DNA of 64,000 bases from Roseateles sp. SL47 (GCF_026625885.1 NZ_CP113068.1:1798001-1862000); one strand, 5' to 3'. Numbered from the stretch's first letter, positions 1 through 8,313 are shown. The notes: generated by a model not told the origin, from the sequence alone. Translations and numbers: made by a program.

Positions 1-486
1 CAGCATCTTCTGTTCCCCGCCGGAGAGGGTGCCGGCATACTGCCGCAACCGGTCCCGGAACACCGGAAACAAGGGCGCGATCGGCGCGAAACGGTCTTCG
101 AACTCACGGTCATGCGGCAGACCCAGCCGCAGGTTGTCGCGGATGCTGAGCTCGGAGAAGATGGCGTGCTCCTGCGCCGCATAGGCCACACCCAGCCGCG
201 CGATGCGATGCGGTGCCCACCGCGTCACGTCCGTGCCGTTCACCAGCACCGACCCGTTGCGCTTGGGCAGGTAGCCCATGACGGTTTTCAGCAGCGTGCT
301 CTTGCCCATGCCGTTCTTGCCCAGCAGGGCCACGGCTTCACCGGGTTGAAGGGCCAGCGTGGCGTCGCGCAGCACCACCGCGTTTTTGTAGCCGCTGGTG
401 ACGGTGCGCATCTGCAGGGTCGCCGTGCCGGGCGGCAGGGGACGGGCCGGGCCCGATGGGGCGGTGGAGTGAGGGAGGGCGCTCAT
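1..486 (-). CDS. livF: Branched-chain amino acid/amide-type ABC transporter ATPase, LivF (3' end off window)
   Basis: ATP-hydrolysing subunit of a HAAT-family importer; it acts on the cytoplasmic face of the permease pair. The visible 162 residues hold the Walker A motif (GKNGMGKST, about residue 55) and end at the ABC signature (LSGGEQKM), so the C-terminal third lies outside the window. The ATG at 486 overlaps the stop of the LivM-LivG gene as ATGA, which shows translational coupling and membership of the same leftward operon. The region after Walker A (GYLPKRNGSVLVNG) and the AAQEHAIFSELSIRDNL stretch are typical of LivF rather than LivG. Substrate is not readable from this subunit; the neighbouring amidase suggests amides, urea or similar. 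Confidence 0.93.
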   Translation of the reverse strand, partial: MSALPHSTAPSGPARPLPPGTATLQMRTVTSGYKNAVVLRDATLALQPGEAVALLGKNGMGKSTLLKTVMGYLPKRNGSVLVNGTDVTRWAPHRIARLGVAYAAQEHAIFSELSIRDNLRLGLPHDREFEDRFAPIAPLFPVFRDRLRQYAGTLSGGEQKML

Positions 487-2348
487 GCTGCCTCCTTGCC
501 ATTGGAGTCTGGGTGGGAGCCTGGGCGGGGCGCTGGGCGCGCCGCTGACACCGGATCTGGCGACGGACCCGCCGGCGCCGCCTGTGCGCTGCCCGCGTAG
601 ATGGTGCGGACCAGCTCGGACTCGGTCACGTCCTTGAACGTTCCCTGCATCGCGATGCGGCCCTGATGCATCACCACGATGCGGGTGGCGATCTCCTGGA
701 CGAAGTCCAGATCGTGCTCCACCAGCAGGCAGCACAGCCGATGCCGATGGGCCAGCGAGGCCAGTACGCCTGCAATCTGCGAGCGCTCGGTCTTGGTCAG
801 GCCCGCCGTCGGCTCGTCCAGCAGCACGATGCGTGGGGCCAGCGAGAGCACCATGGCCAGCTCCAGCGCCTGCTGCTGCCCATGGGACAGGTCGCGGGCG
901 ATGGTGCCGAGATGGCGGTCCAGCCCGGTGGTTCTCACCACGTCCAGCGCATAGGCCGGTAGCGCGAGGGTGGTGTCGCGGCTGAACAGGCGGGGGCGCT
1001 GGCGGGTCCCGGTGGCCATTCGCAGGCATTCGGCGACGCTGAGCGACTCGAAGATGTTGGCGTTCTGGAACTTGCGGCCCAGGCCCAGGCGGACGCAATC
1101 TTCGGGGGGGCGCTGCCGGATGTCCGCGCCACCCATGCGGATGTCGCCGCTGGTGCGCTCGGCGCCGTCGCTGATGCATCGCATCAGGGTGGTCTTGCCG
1201 GCGCCGTTGGGGCCAATCAGGCCGATGAGCTCACCGGCGCGGCCCTCCAGGTCCACGCCTTCCAGCACCTTGAGCGAGCCGAACTGCCGGGTGACGCCAC
1301 GCATCTCCAGCAGGGCGGGCTCCAGGCCCGCAGGCCGCTCCTGCGGTGGAGCGCCGGGAGCCGCCAGCGGCTCCTCGACCAGTGCGGGCACGTCCGGTGC
1401 ACGGCGTCCCGCTCCCAGCGGCTTCAGGAGCAGCGGCACCAGGCCTTGTGGCAACAGCACGATGACCGCCACGAAGGCACTGCCCAGGATCAACTGCCAC
1501 GCAAACGGCATGCTGGCACTGAGGTAGGCCGTCGCCACATTGATCAGCAGCGCGCCGATCAGGGGCCCCCACAGGGTGCCCCGGCCGCCCAGCGCCACCC
1601 AGATGATCAGCTCCGTGCCCAGCACGAAACCGGTCAGCTCCGGGGCCACCACGCCACTGAAGGCCCCATAGCCGAAGCCCGCAAAACCCGCCACCCCGGC
1701 CGTGACCACCAGCAGCAGGATCTTGATCAGCGGCACGCGCAGGCCCAGGTAGGCGCAGCGGGATTCGTTGTCTCGGATGGCGGCCAGCACGCGGCCTGAA
1801 TCGCTTTGCACCAGCAGCCAGGCGAGCACGCCCACGGCCAGCAGGGCCGCCCCGGCCAGCCAGAACCAGGTCTCCAGCGAGAAGTCGAAGCTTGTATAGC
1901 CGGTCAGGCCCGAGCTGGAACCGGTCCATTCGCCGCCTGACAGCAGCAGCTGCGTGGCCACGATCGGCAGGACCAGCGAGATGACGGTGGCGAAGAAGGG
2001 TGATGCCCCGCGATAGAACGACAGCCACCCCACCAGCCCGGCCAGCGCCATGGCCCCGACCACGGCCACCGCGATGGCCAGCACCACCGTGCCGCCGGAG
2101 AAACCCTGATGGGTGAACACCAGGCCGGCTGCATAGGCGCCGAGACCGAAGAAGGCGGACTGGCCGAAGGTCAGGTAGCCGGTGTAGCCCCACAACACGT
2201 CGACCGTGATGGCCACGATGGCAAAGAAAAAGGCCTTGATCAGGATGTTGACCAGATAGCTGTCGAACACAAAGGGTCCGAGGGCGATCAGCGCGGCGCC
2301 GGCCAGGCTGACGCCGACCAGCCGTTGCAGCGAGCGGCTGCGATTCAT
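483..2348 (-). CDS. Fused LivM permease - LivG ATPase of HAAT ABC transporter
   Basis: One 621-residue chain carries both the inner-membrane permease LivM (about residues 1-330, many hydrophobic segments, LivM motif GYTGYLTFGQSAFFGLGAY) and the cytoplasmic ATPase LivG (about 350-600: Walker A GPNGAGKTT near 378, signature LSHGQQQ, Walker B IVLLDEPTAGLT). A proline/alanine-rich linker joins them. I chose the ATG at 2348 because AGGAAGG lies 9 bases upstream; the reading frame extends to a TTG at 2468 that overlaps the livH stop, but that extension is low-complexity and has no good ribosome site. The stop overlaps livF by ATGA. LivM and LivG are usually separate genes; fused versions are known in Burkholderiales. 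Substrate is inferred only from the operon. Confidence 0.92.
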   Translation of the reverse strand: MNRSRSLQRLVGVSLAGAALIALGPFVFDSYLVNILIKAFFFAIVAITVDVLWGYTGYLTFGQSAFFGLGAYAAGLVFTHQGFSGGTVVLAIAVAVVGAMALAGLVGWLSFYRGASPFFATVISLVLPIVATQLLLSGGEWTGSSSGLTGYTSFDFSLETWFWLAGAALLAVGVLAWLLVQSDSGRVLAAIRDNESRCAYLGLRVPLIKILLLVVTAGVAGFAGFGYGAFSGVVAPELTGFVLGTELIIWVALGGRGTLWGPLIGALLINVATAYLSASMPFAWQLILGSAFVAVIVLLPQGLVPLLLKPLGAGRRAPDVPALVEEPLAAPGAPPQERPAGLEPALLEMRGVTRQFGSLKVLEGVDLEGRAGELIGLIGPNGAGKTTLMRCISDGAERTSGDIRMGGADIRQRPPEDCVRLGLGRKFQNANIFESLSVAECLRMATGTRQRPRLFSRDTTLALPAYALDVVRTTGLDRHLGTIARDLSHGQQQALELAMVLSLAPRIVLLDEPTAGLTKTERSQIAGVLASLAHRHRLCCLLVEHDLDFVQEIATRIVVMHQGRIAMQGTFKDVTESELVRTIYAGSAQAAPAGPSPDPVSAARPAPRPGSHPDSNGKEAA

Positions 2349-2454
2349 GGCGTGAGCACCTTCCTGAGACGACAGGGGACGGGCCTGCGCAGCCGACGCG
2401 GCACGCAGGCCAGGGTCGGGCGCAGAAGCATGAGGGGAGGGAGGTCGCAGGGTC

Positions 2455-3288
2455 TCATCCACGGGCAAACCCCTTGGGCCGCAGGCGCAGCGTGACGGCC
2501 GCCAGCACCGGAATGGTGAGGCCGCCCAGGACGGCGCTGGAATAGCTGCTTACCAGCACCTGGCAGGCACCGAAGACCAGGCAGGTCAGCATCAGGCTGG
2601 GCATGGAATGGCCGGAGACCATCACCAGCATGAAGGCGCTGACCAGCCACGGCAGGCCCATGCCCGGGTCGACGCTGGACAGCGGGGTGATGAGCGTGCC
2701 GGCCAATGTGCCCAGGGCAGCGCCCAGGCTGAAGGTGATGAAGCGGATGCGGTCGGCGGGGATGCCGAGCCCGCTGGCCAGATCCTCGTTCATGATCACC
2801 GCACGGGTGTTGACGCCAAAGCGGGTGGCATTGAGCAGCAGGGTGAGCCCGGCACCCAGGCCCAGGGCCACCGGGACCAACAGCAGCCGATAGGCGGAAT
2901 ACTCGGCGCCGGCAATGCGCCAGGCGCCTTGAACCGGCGTCTCCACGAACTGCACCTCGCGGCCAAAGGCGGCCACGATGAGCTGCCCGATCACAATGCC
3001 CAGGCCCCAGGTGGCCAGGATGGCATCCAGCGGGCGCCGATACAGCGGACGCACGATGCAGCGCTCGATGGCCATGCCCACCACCACGCCGGCCACGATG
3101 GCCAGCGGCAGGCCCACCCAGGGGCTCAGCTTGAGCTGCGTCACCACCAGGCTCGCATAGGCGCCGACCGTCAGCAGCGCTCCGTGCGCGAAGTTGACGA
3201 TCTTCATGACCCCGAAGACCACCATCAGCCCGGCCGTCACGATGAACAGCACGGCCGCGGTCGTCAGGATGTCCAGCAGCAGGATCAT
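2455..3288 (-). CDS. livH: HAAT ABC transporter permease LivH
   Basis: Integral membrane permease of 277 residues that pairs with the LivM half of the fused protein to form the transport channel. The start region (VFGVMKIVNFAHGALLTVGAYAS) is the conserved LivH/UrtB N-terminal signature, and hydrophobic segments run through the whole length. The ATG at 3288 follows an AAGGAGACA ribosome site. It sits 40 bases after the binding-protein gene and 106 bases before the LivM-LivG gene, in the order binding protein - livH - livMG - livF. Length is close to the family norm (about 290). Confidence 0.95.
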   Translation of the reverse strand: MILLLDILTTAAVLFIVTAGLMVVFGVMKIVNFAHGALLTVGAYASLVVTQLKLSPWVGLPLAIVAGVVVGMAIERCIVRPLYRRPLDAILATWGLGIVIGQLIVAAFGREVQFVETPVQGAWRIAGAEYSAYRLLLVPVALGLGAGLTLLLNATRFGVNTRAVIMNEDLASGLGIPADRIRFITFSLGAALGTLAGTLITPLSSVDPGMGLPWLVSAFMLVMVSGHSMPSLMLTCLVFGACQVLVSSYSSAVLGGLTIPVLAAVTLRLRPKGFARG

Positions 3289-3328
3289 CTTGTCTCCTTG
3301 TTGTTGTCGCGGGGAAGGCGGGTCCGCC

Positions 3329-4534
3329 TCAGTTCAGCTTGGGGCACTGCGCGCCGGGATCCACCGCTTCAAAGGTCTGCAGGATGCGGATCTGGCCCCC
3401 ATTCTGGATCTGGCCCAGACGCATGGACAGCGGCGTGTGACGCTGCTTGTTCATCCGCACCTGACCGCGCGGGCCGACATAGGCCACTTCGCCCAGCGCC
3501 TTGATGACCTTCTCCGGGTCGACGCTGCCGGCCTTCTCCACGGCGGCCTTGTACAGGTGGAAGGCCTCGTACTGCGGCACCGAGAGCTCATTGGGCGTCT
3601 TCAGGTCGTTGCCGAACTGCTGCTTCATCGCCGCCAGGAACTTCTGGTTTTCGGGCATGTCGATGGTCGTGAGATAGGAGGCCGACAGGTACATGCCGTT
3701 GGCAACATCGCCCATGTTGCGGGCGGTGGCCTCGTCAATGGCCAGGTTGCCATAGGGCAGCTTCATGCCGGAGCCTTGCAGTTGCTTGGCCAGCGACACG
3801 TTGGGGGCACCCCCGGCGGTGGCGCTGATCAGCGCATCCGGCTTGGCCGCGCGGATCTTGCTCAGCACCGGTGTCCAGTCCGAGCCGTCGATGGGCAGGT
3901 ATTCCTCGCCGACCACCTTGCCGCCGGTCTTTTCGATGTACTTGCGGGTGAAGTCCAGCATGCCGCGACCAAAGGCGTAGTCGTTGCCTACCAGGAAGAA
4001 ATTACGGGCATTCAGGCTTTTGCTGAAGTAGTCCACCACCGGCGCCACCTGCTGCTCGGGCACCCAGGCGTTGACATGCATCCAGGGGTTGCAGGAGCGG
4101 CCTTCATAGAACGAGGTGTAGATGTAGGGCACCTTGCCCCGCGAAATGATGGGCAGGGCGGCATTGCGGGCGGCACTGGTTTCCATGGCGATGATGGCCT
4201 GCACCTTTTTCTGGAACACCAGCGTGTCGAAGGCCTTCTGGGCGCCAACCGCGCCGGAGGCGTCGTCCACGATCTCCAGCTGAATCGGCCGGCCCAGAAT
4301 GCCGCCAGCGGCATTGATCTCTTCAACGGCGCGTTGTGATGATTGCACCACGGCAGGCGCAATGACGCTGTTGGCGCCGGACAGGCCAACAGCCACGCCG
4401 ATCTTGATCGGCTCGGCAGCACTGGCCGACTGGCACAGCAGCGGGCAGGCCAGGGCCAGGGTCAGCGCAGCGGCAGCGCGGACGGGACGGGAAGGGCCGG
4501 TGGCCTGGAGGGAGGAACGCAGGAAGGGAGTCAT
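3329..4534 (-). CDS. Periplasmic binding protein of amide/urea/branched-chain type ABC transporter
   Basis: Extracytoplasmic solute-binding protein (Peripla_BP_6, Leu/Ile/Val-binding type I fold), 401 residues. A Sec signal with hydrophobic core ALTLALACPLL and cleavage near SASA-AEPIKIG is clear. After it the fold opens with IKIGVAVGLSGANS and continues with INAAGGILGRPIQL, the family hallmark. I chose the ATG at 4534 (AGGAAAG upstream); the frame extends 47 codons further without a good start. It is the second gene of the operon, 137 bases after the hydrolase gene. Sequence style and the neighbouring amidase-like enzyme recall FmdD/AmiC/UrtA proteins that bind short amides or urea; that substrate is inference, as a leucine-type ligand cannot be excluded. 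Confidence 0.88.
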   Translation of the reverse strand: MTPFLRSSLQATGPSRPVRAAAALTLALACPLLCQSASAAEPIKIGVAVGLSGANSVIAPAVVQSSQRAVEEINAAGGILGRPIQLEIVDDASGAVGAQKAFDTLVFQKKVQAIIAMETSAARNAALPIISRGKVPYIYTSFYEGRSCNPWMHVNAWVPEQQVAPVVDYFSKSLNARNFFLVGNDYAFGRGMLDFTRKYIEKTGGKVVGEEYLPIDGSDWTPVLSKIRAAKPDALISATAGGAPNVSLAKQLQGSGMKLPYGNLAIDEATARNMGDVANGMYLSASYLTTIDMPENQKFLAAMKQQFGNDLKTPNELSVPQYEAFHLYKAAVEKAGSVDPEKVIKALGEVAYVGPRGQVRMNKQRHTPLSMRLGQIQNGGQIRILQTFEAVDPGAQCPKLN

Positions 4535-4580
4535 GGTGGGGGCTTTCCTGGTGGGGGAGGTGGAAGGAAGGTTGAAGGGC

Positions 4581-4617
4581 GGTCGGATGGAATCGAATGG
4601 AATGGAATCGATGGAAA
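4581..4617. repeat. Short GGAAT-rich low-complexity tract
   Basis: Between the hydrolase stop and the binding-protein start the plus strand reads as repeated GGAATCGAAT/GGAATGGAAT units ending in GATGG. It lies in the 5' untranslated part of the binding-protein message. No function is visible; it may be slippage-derived. Confidence 0.5.
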
Positions 4618-4671
4618 GGTGTTGAGACAGCGTCCTGACCGGGCGTCCTGAAGGTTGGGGCCGCCGCGCGC

Positions 4672-5604
4672 TCACAGGGCGGGCCGCGGCCAGCCCGTGC
4701 CCAGCATCGGGTCATACAGGTCGGTGCGTCGGTCGCGCAGCACATGGTTGAAAGCGTTGAGTTGCCGGGCGCTGCGGCTGTGCTTGAGGTTGACGCTGGC
4801 CACCAGCACCGCTTCGCCCTCGGCAGCGGCCGGACCCGCCAGCGGCCATCCCTGCGCGCCCACGATCAGACTCTGTCCGATGAACGGCTGGCCGCGCTCG
4901 GTGCCGACCCGGTTGGCACAGACGACGGCCATGCCATTGCTGTGGGCGGCGGCCATGGCCAGGGTGTTGGCCATGGCCGGCATGTGGGCGGGTTGCTGCG
5001 GCATGGGCACCCAGTTGGTGGGCATGCAGACGAGGTCGGCGCCCTGCATGGCCAGCAGGCGGTAGACCTCGGGGAACCAGCCGTCATAGCAGATGACGGC
5101 GGAGAGGCGGCCCACCTCCGTATGAAAGACGGGCAAGCCGAGGTTGCCCGGCTCGAAGAATAAATGTTCGTCGCCCCACAGATGGAGCTTGCGATAACGA
5201 CCGATGAGGCCCCGCGGACCCATCACCACGGCGGTGTTGTAGAGGCGGTCCCCGTCGCGCTCGGTCAGGCCCGCGACCAGATGAAGCCCCAGGCGCGCGG
5301 CCACGGCCTGCCAGGCGCGGGTGGTGGGGCCTTCGGTGGCGGATTCCCCCAGCGCAAAGGCCTCGTCGCGGCTGCTGAAGACATAGCCCGTGTTCGCCAG
5401 TTCCGGCAGCACGACCACCGAGGCGCCTTGCGCGGCGGCCTGTTCAATGAACCGCACCGAGCGGGCCACGTTGTCGGCGACCTGGCCGATGCGCGGTTCC
5501 ATCTGGACGGCGGCGACCTTGAGGTCCGGAAAGACAGACGCGCCATCGCCCTGAGGGGCGGAAGACGGCGATACAGGCAATGGCGGCAACTGCGGTGAGG
5601 ACAT
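4672..5604 (-). CDS. Carbon-nitrogen hydrolase (nitrilase superfamily, amidase type)
   Basis: Cytoplasmic hydrolase of non-peptide C-N bonds (amide, nitrile or N-carbamoyl). The Glu-Lys-Cys catalytic triad is complete: Glu in VVLPELANTGY (about residue 65), Lys in GRYRKLHLW, Cys in AVICYDGWFPEV. The 310-residue length fits the amidase/N-carbamoyl branches. The ATG at 5604 gives a sensible start (GGAG 11 bases upstream); the frame extends further through the leader terminator, which argues against the longer start. It is the first gene of the operon with the HAAT importer, so import of an amide-like compound followed by its hydrolysis for nitrogen is the likely job. The exact substrate cannot be told from the sequence. 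Confidence 0.88.
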   Translation of the reverse strand: MSSPQLPPLPVSPSSAPQGDGASVFPDLKVAAVQMEPRIGQVADNVARSVRFIEQAAAQGASVVVLPELANTGYVFSSRDEAFALGESATEGPTTRAWQAVAARLGLHLVAGLTERDGDRLYNTAVVMGPRGLIGRYRKLHLWGDEHLFFEPGNLGLPVFHTEVGRLSAVICYDGWFPEVYRLLAMQGADLVCMPTNWVPMPQQPAHMPAMANTLAMAAAHSNGMAVVCANRVGTERGQPFIGQSLIVGAQGWPLAGPAAAEGEAVLVASVNLKHSRSARQLNAFNHVLRDRRTDLYDPMLGTGWPRPAL

Positions 5605-5626
5605 CGTGAACCAGTCTCCAGAAAGC

Positions 5627-5665
5627 AAAAAGCCCCTGACTGCGCACAGGCGCGGTTCAGGGGCT
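5627..5665 (-). terminator. Intrinsic terminator in the hydrolase-operon leader (possible attenuator)
   Basis: On the minus strand AGCCCCTGA (5665-5657) pairs perfectly with TCAGGGGCT (5639-5631), and the T tract TTTT continues directly from the stem. The start codon of the hydrolase is only about 22 bases further on, and a sigma70-like promoter lies about 80 bases upstream, so the terminator falls inside the operon leader. It may be a leftover end of an upstream unit or a conditional terminator; the sequence alone does not decide. Confidence 0.75.
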
Positions 5666-5741
5666 GTATAGCCGGAATGTGAGTCAGCAATGCTGCTGAG
5701 GCAGTCGGGCGCGCACTGGGTGGGCGTCAACTGCTGGGCGA

Positions 5742-5770
5742 AGAATAGGAAGATCAGCGGGGCCTGTCAA
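5742..5770 (-). promoter_or_regulatory. Sigma70-like promoter of the hydrolase/ABC operon
   Basis: The minus strand reads TTGACA (5770-5765), a 17-base spacer, then TATTCT (5747-5742). This is a near-consensus vegetative promoter about 135 bases before the hydrolase ATG. The predicted transcript starts near 5735 and would run through a small hairpin (TCAGCA GCAT TGCTGA, about 5684-5699) and then the terminator at 5627-5665. Confidence 0.6.
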
Positions 5771-5838
5771 CCGGGTGTCACGAGAGGGTGTTCCTGGCTC
5801 CGCCACCAAGGACTCCCACGGATTGACGGACCTCATTT

Positions 5839-5872
5839 CGCCAGGGGCAGCCCTTTGGCAGGGCCCCTGGCG
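5839..5872 (-). terminator. GC-rich hairpin after the TcA remnant
   Basis: CGCCAGGGGC (5839-5848) pairs perfectly with GCCCCTGGCG (5863-5872), a 10-bp stem with a 14-base loop. It begins two bases beyond the stop codon of the toxin remnant on the minus strand, where a gene-end terminator would be expected. There is no T tract, so termination strength is uncertain. Confidence 0.5.
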
Positions 5873-5874
5873 AG

Positions 5875-6079
5875 TCAGGCCGTCAAGGCGTAATTCACCA
5901 CCACGATCAACTCCTTGAGCTTGCCGGGCTGCGCCATGCCGATCGTCAGCGGACTGCTGAACGACACCCCTGCAATGCTGGTGGCCAGAAGCCCCGCCAG
6001 TGCTGGCTCGGGCGGTGTAGCGCAGATGCAGCACCACGTCCGAAATGGACTGGTAATCAAAGGGCCGCAGCGAAGGGGG
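5875..6079 (-). pseudogene. Remnant of the C-terminus of a Tc-toxin TcA-like protein
   Basis: Read on the minus strand the frame gives FDYQSISDVVLHLRYTAR, which I recognise as the motif near the C-terminus of insecticidal toxin-complex A subunits. Near 6010 the frame shifts and the reading resumes as PGKLKELIVVVNYALTA before a stop at 5875, again like a TcA end. Only about 65 residues of a protein of more than 1000 survive, and no start is present, so this is a non-functional fragment. It is joined directly to the IS21 fragment on its upstream side, so the rest of the toxin gene was probably lost in an IS-mediated deletion. The family assignment is by motif memory only. Confidence 0.6.
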
Positions 6080-6082
6080 CTG

Positions 6083-6493
6083 CAGGCCGAGGCAGGATCG
6101 GTAGCCCTGCTCGGGGTGCGGCCGGTGCTCCATCTGCCAGCGCACCACGGCGGCAGTGGCCACGCCGATGCGCGCCCCCCAGGCCAGGAGCTTGGCCGGC
6201 GTCCATTCCCGGTGGGCGCGGTGCGAAGCCGGCATGTGCTCCGGTGCCGTGGTATGGGCGCCATGCCGCTGGCTGTAGGCGTGCACGGCCACGCGTTGCT
6301 GACTGCTGAGGATCTCCACTGTGGTCGAGGTGATGCGCAGCTCGACCTGCTCGCGCACCAGCCGGTGCGGCACGCTGTAGTCATGGCCATCGAGCTCGAC
6401 GTGGTAGTCGATATTGACGCGTGCGCGCTTGAAGCGGGCGATGGGCATGCGGGCTGCCGGCAGCGGCTTCAGCACAAGTCGGTCCAGGGCCGC
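6083..6493 (-). mobile_element. IS21-family transposase (IstA) C-terminal remnant
   Basis: About 137 residues match the C-terminal region of IstA-type transposases: KRARVNIDYHVELDGHDYSV, then the HTTAPEHMPASHRAHREW stretch and HPEQGYRSCLGL. The catalytic DDE domain, the N-terminal helix-turn-helix, the partner gene istB and terminal inverted repeats are all missing, so the element is dead. It is in one frame with the MBL remnant upstream and with the first part of the TcA remnant downstream, giving a chance 311-codon open frame (5684-6619) that should not be read as a gene. Confidence 0.85.
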
Positions 6494-6505
6494 GAAGGCG
6501 CTGGC

Positions 6506-6619
6506 CACGGCGTGGCCCCCCTCCGCAGTCAGCACCACATTGTTGGACGACAACCAACCTCGTTCCAACACGCGGATACCAGCTCGAAGTTGCACCGCCA
6601 CCGCCCCGGCTTCGTTCAA
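6506..6619 (-). pseudogene. 5' remnant of an MBL-fold hydrolase gene, truncated
   Basis: The ATG at 6619 overlaps the fadD stop as ATGA, the spacing of a coupled downstream gene. The first 36 codons read IRVLERGWLSSNNVVL followed by TAEGGHAV, which resembles the start of metallo-beta-lactamase-fold hydrolases found in Burkholderiales; then IS21 sequence takes over and the His-rich metal site never appears. I infer that a former fadD-coupled hydrolase gene was cut by an IS21 insertion and deletion. The family call rests on a short stretch. Confidence 0.45.
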
Positions 6620-8313
6620 TGCTGCCGCAGCTCCCGCCGCAAGATCTTGCCCACATTGGTTTTGGGCAGCTCATCGCGGAACTCGATGTACTTCGGTCGC
6701 TTGTAGCCCGTGAACTGCGCATGGCAGAAGGCGCTGAGGTCTTCTTCGGCAAGCGCTGGGTCCTTCTTGATCACAAACAGCTTCACCGCCTCACCCGAAT
6801 GCACATCGGGCACGCCCACGGCTGCGCACTCCAGCACGCCCGGATGCATGTTCACCACTTGCTCGATCTCGGTCGGATAGACATTGAACCCACTGACCAA
6901 AATCATGTCCTTCTTCCGATCCACGATGCGGGTGAAGCCCTGCGCATCCATCACGCCGATATCCCCGGTCTTGAAGAATCCATCCGGGCCAATCGCCTGG
7001 GCCGTCTCCTCAGGCCGATTCCAGTAGCCCGCCATCACCTGTGGCCCACGGATGCAGATTTCTCCGCGCTCTCCCAGCGGCACATCGTTCCCCTGATCGT
7101 CGCGAATGGCGATCTCGGTATTGGGGACCGGAAGCCCGATGGATCCGTTGAATCCCTCGATATCCAGCCGGTTGATGGTGGCCACCGGCGCGGTTTCCGA
7201 CAGGCCATAACCTTCCACCACTGCGCAGCCGGTCAGGCGTTGCCACTTCTCAGCGGTGGCCTGCTGGACTGCCATCCCGCCACCATTGGAGATCACCAGT
7301 TCGCTGAAATCCAGCTTTGAGAAGCCCGGGTCGTTGGCCAACGCATTGAAGAGCGTATTCACCGCCGGGAACATGTTGACCTTGTAGTTGCGCAAGGTGG
7401 CTACAAAGCCGGGAATGTCGCGAGGGTTCGGAATCAGCAGGTTCATCATTCCGAGGCGGGCGCCCAGCATGTAGCAGGCCGTCAGCGCAAAGATGTGATA
7501 CAGAGGCAAGGCACACACGATGGTGCTTGGCTTATTACCCAACTTGTTCAGCATGGGCTTGAACCAAGCCTCGCTTTGCAAAATATTGGCCACCACATTG
7601 CGATGCAGCAGCGTGGCTCCCTTGGACAAGCCGGTCGTCCCACCCGTGTATTGCAGGAAGGCCGGGTCGTCCGCGTTCAACGACACCGGCTGCAGCCGCA
7701 GGTCGGCACCCTGTGCCAGCGCGGTCCGATAACGTGTGACCGTCCGCCCCTGGGTCAACGGCAGCCGGAACTCGGGCACCATCTTCTTGAGATGCCGAAC
7801 CGCGAAGTTGATCAGCGGCCCTTTCCACCAACTCAGCATGTCTCCCAGCCCGGTGACCACGACATGCTTCACCTGCGTCCGTTCAATCACCTCCGACAAC
7901 GTCTTCGCGAAGTTCTCCAGAACAATGATCGCTTCGGCGCCCGAATCCTTGAGCTGATGTTCCAACTCGCGTGGTGTGTAGAGCGGATTCACATTCACCA
8001 CGACATAACCCGCGCGCAGGATGGCCGCGATGGCCACCATGTACTGCAGCACGTTCGGCATCATGATGGCCACCCGCGCACCACGCGCCAGCCCACGTTG
8101 CTGCAGCCAGGCCCCCAGGGATTTTGAATACTCATCCACCTGCGCAAAAGTCAGCCGCTGATCCATGCATACCGCAGCGTCCCGCCGCGCATGAAGCCTG
8201 AAGGCCTCTTCCAGCAGTGCCACGAGGGACGGGTAAGCGTCCAGGGAAATGTCGGGGGCCACCCCTTGTGGGTAGCTCGCCAGCCAGGGCTTGTCAGCGT
8301 AGATAGCAGTCAT
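6616..8313 (-). CDS. fadD: Long-chain fatty acid--CoA ligase
   Basis: ATP-dependent activation of long-chain fatty acids to acyl-CoA, feeding beta-oxidation; cytoplasmic or membrane-associated. The 565-residue chain shows the AMP-binding P-loop YTGGTTGLSKGATLLHRN (about residue 215), the adenylation core VVEGYGLSETAP, and the hinge/FACS motif TGDIGVMDAQGFTRIVDRKK followed by DMILVSGFNVYPTEIE. The C-terminal catalytic Lys region (PKTNVGKILRRELR) is intact. The ATG at 8313 has GGAGAC just upstream; the frame continues to a weaker GTG at 8355. Its stop overlaps the ATG of the truncated MBL remnant. Length matches FadD (about 560). Confidence 0.93.
   Translation of the reverse strand: MTAIYADKPWLASYPQGVAPDISLDAYPSLVALLEEAFRLHARRDAAVCMDQRLTFAQVDEYSKSLGAWLQQRGLARGARVAIMMPNVLQYMVAIAAILRAGYVVVNVNPLYTPRELEHQLKDSGAEAIIVLENFAKTLSEVIERTQVKHVVVTGLGDMLSWWKGPLINFAVRHLKKMVPEFRLPLTQGRTVTRYRTALAQGADLRLQPVSLNADDPAFLQYTGGTTGLSKGATLLHRNVVANILQSEAWFKPMLNKLGNKPSTIVCALPLYHIFALTACYMLGARLGMMNLLIPNPRDIPGFVATLRNYKVNMFPAVNTLFNALANDPGFSKLDFSELVISNGGGMAVQQATAEKWQRLTGCAVVEGYGLSETAPVATINRLDIEGFNGSIGLPVPNTEIAIRDDQGNDVPLGERGEICIRGPQVMAGYWNRPEETAQAIGPDGFFKTGDIGVMDAQGFTRIVDRKKDMILVSGFNVYPTEIEQVVNMHPGVLECAAVGVPDVHSGEAVKLFVIKKDPALAEEDLSAFCHAQFTGYKRPKYIEFRDELPKTNVGKILRRELRQH

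Noticed and set aside
5605..5735. Guanidine (ykkC or mini-ykkC) riboswitch in the amidase leader
   Set aside because: No ACGR hairpin loops or known aptamer core could be found; only a small hairpin and the terminator are seen.
5684..6619. A single 311-residue protein
   Set aside because: It is a chance fusion of three gene remnants and a non-coding tail; the TcA part continues in another frame.
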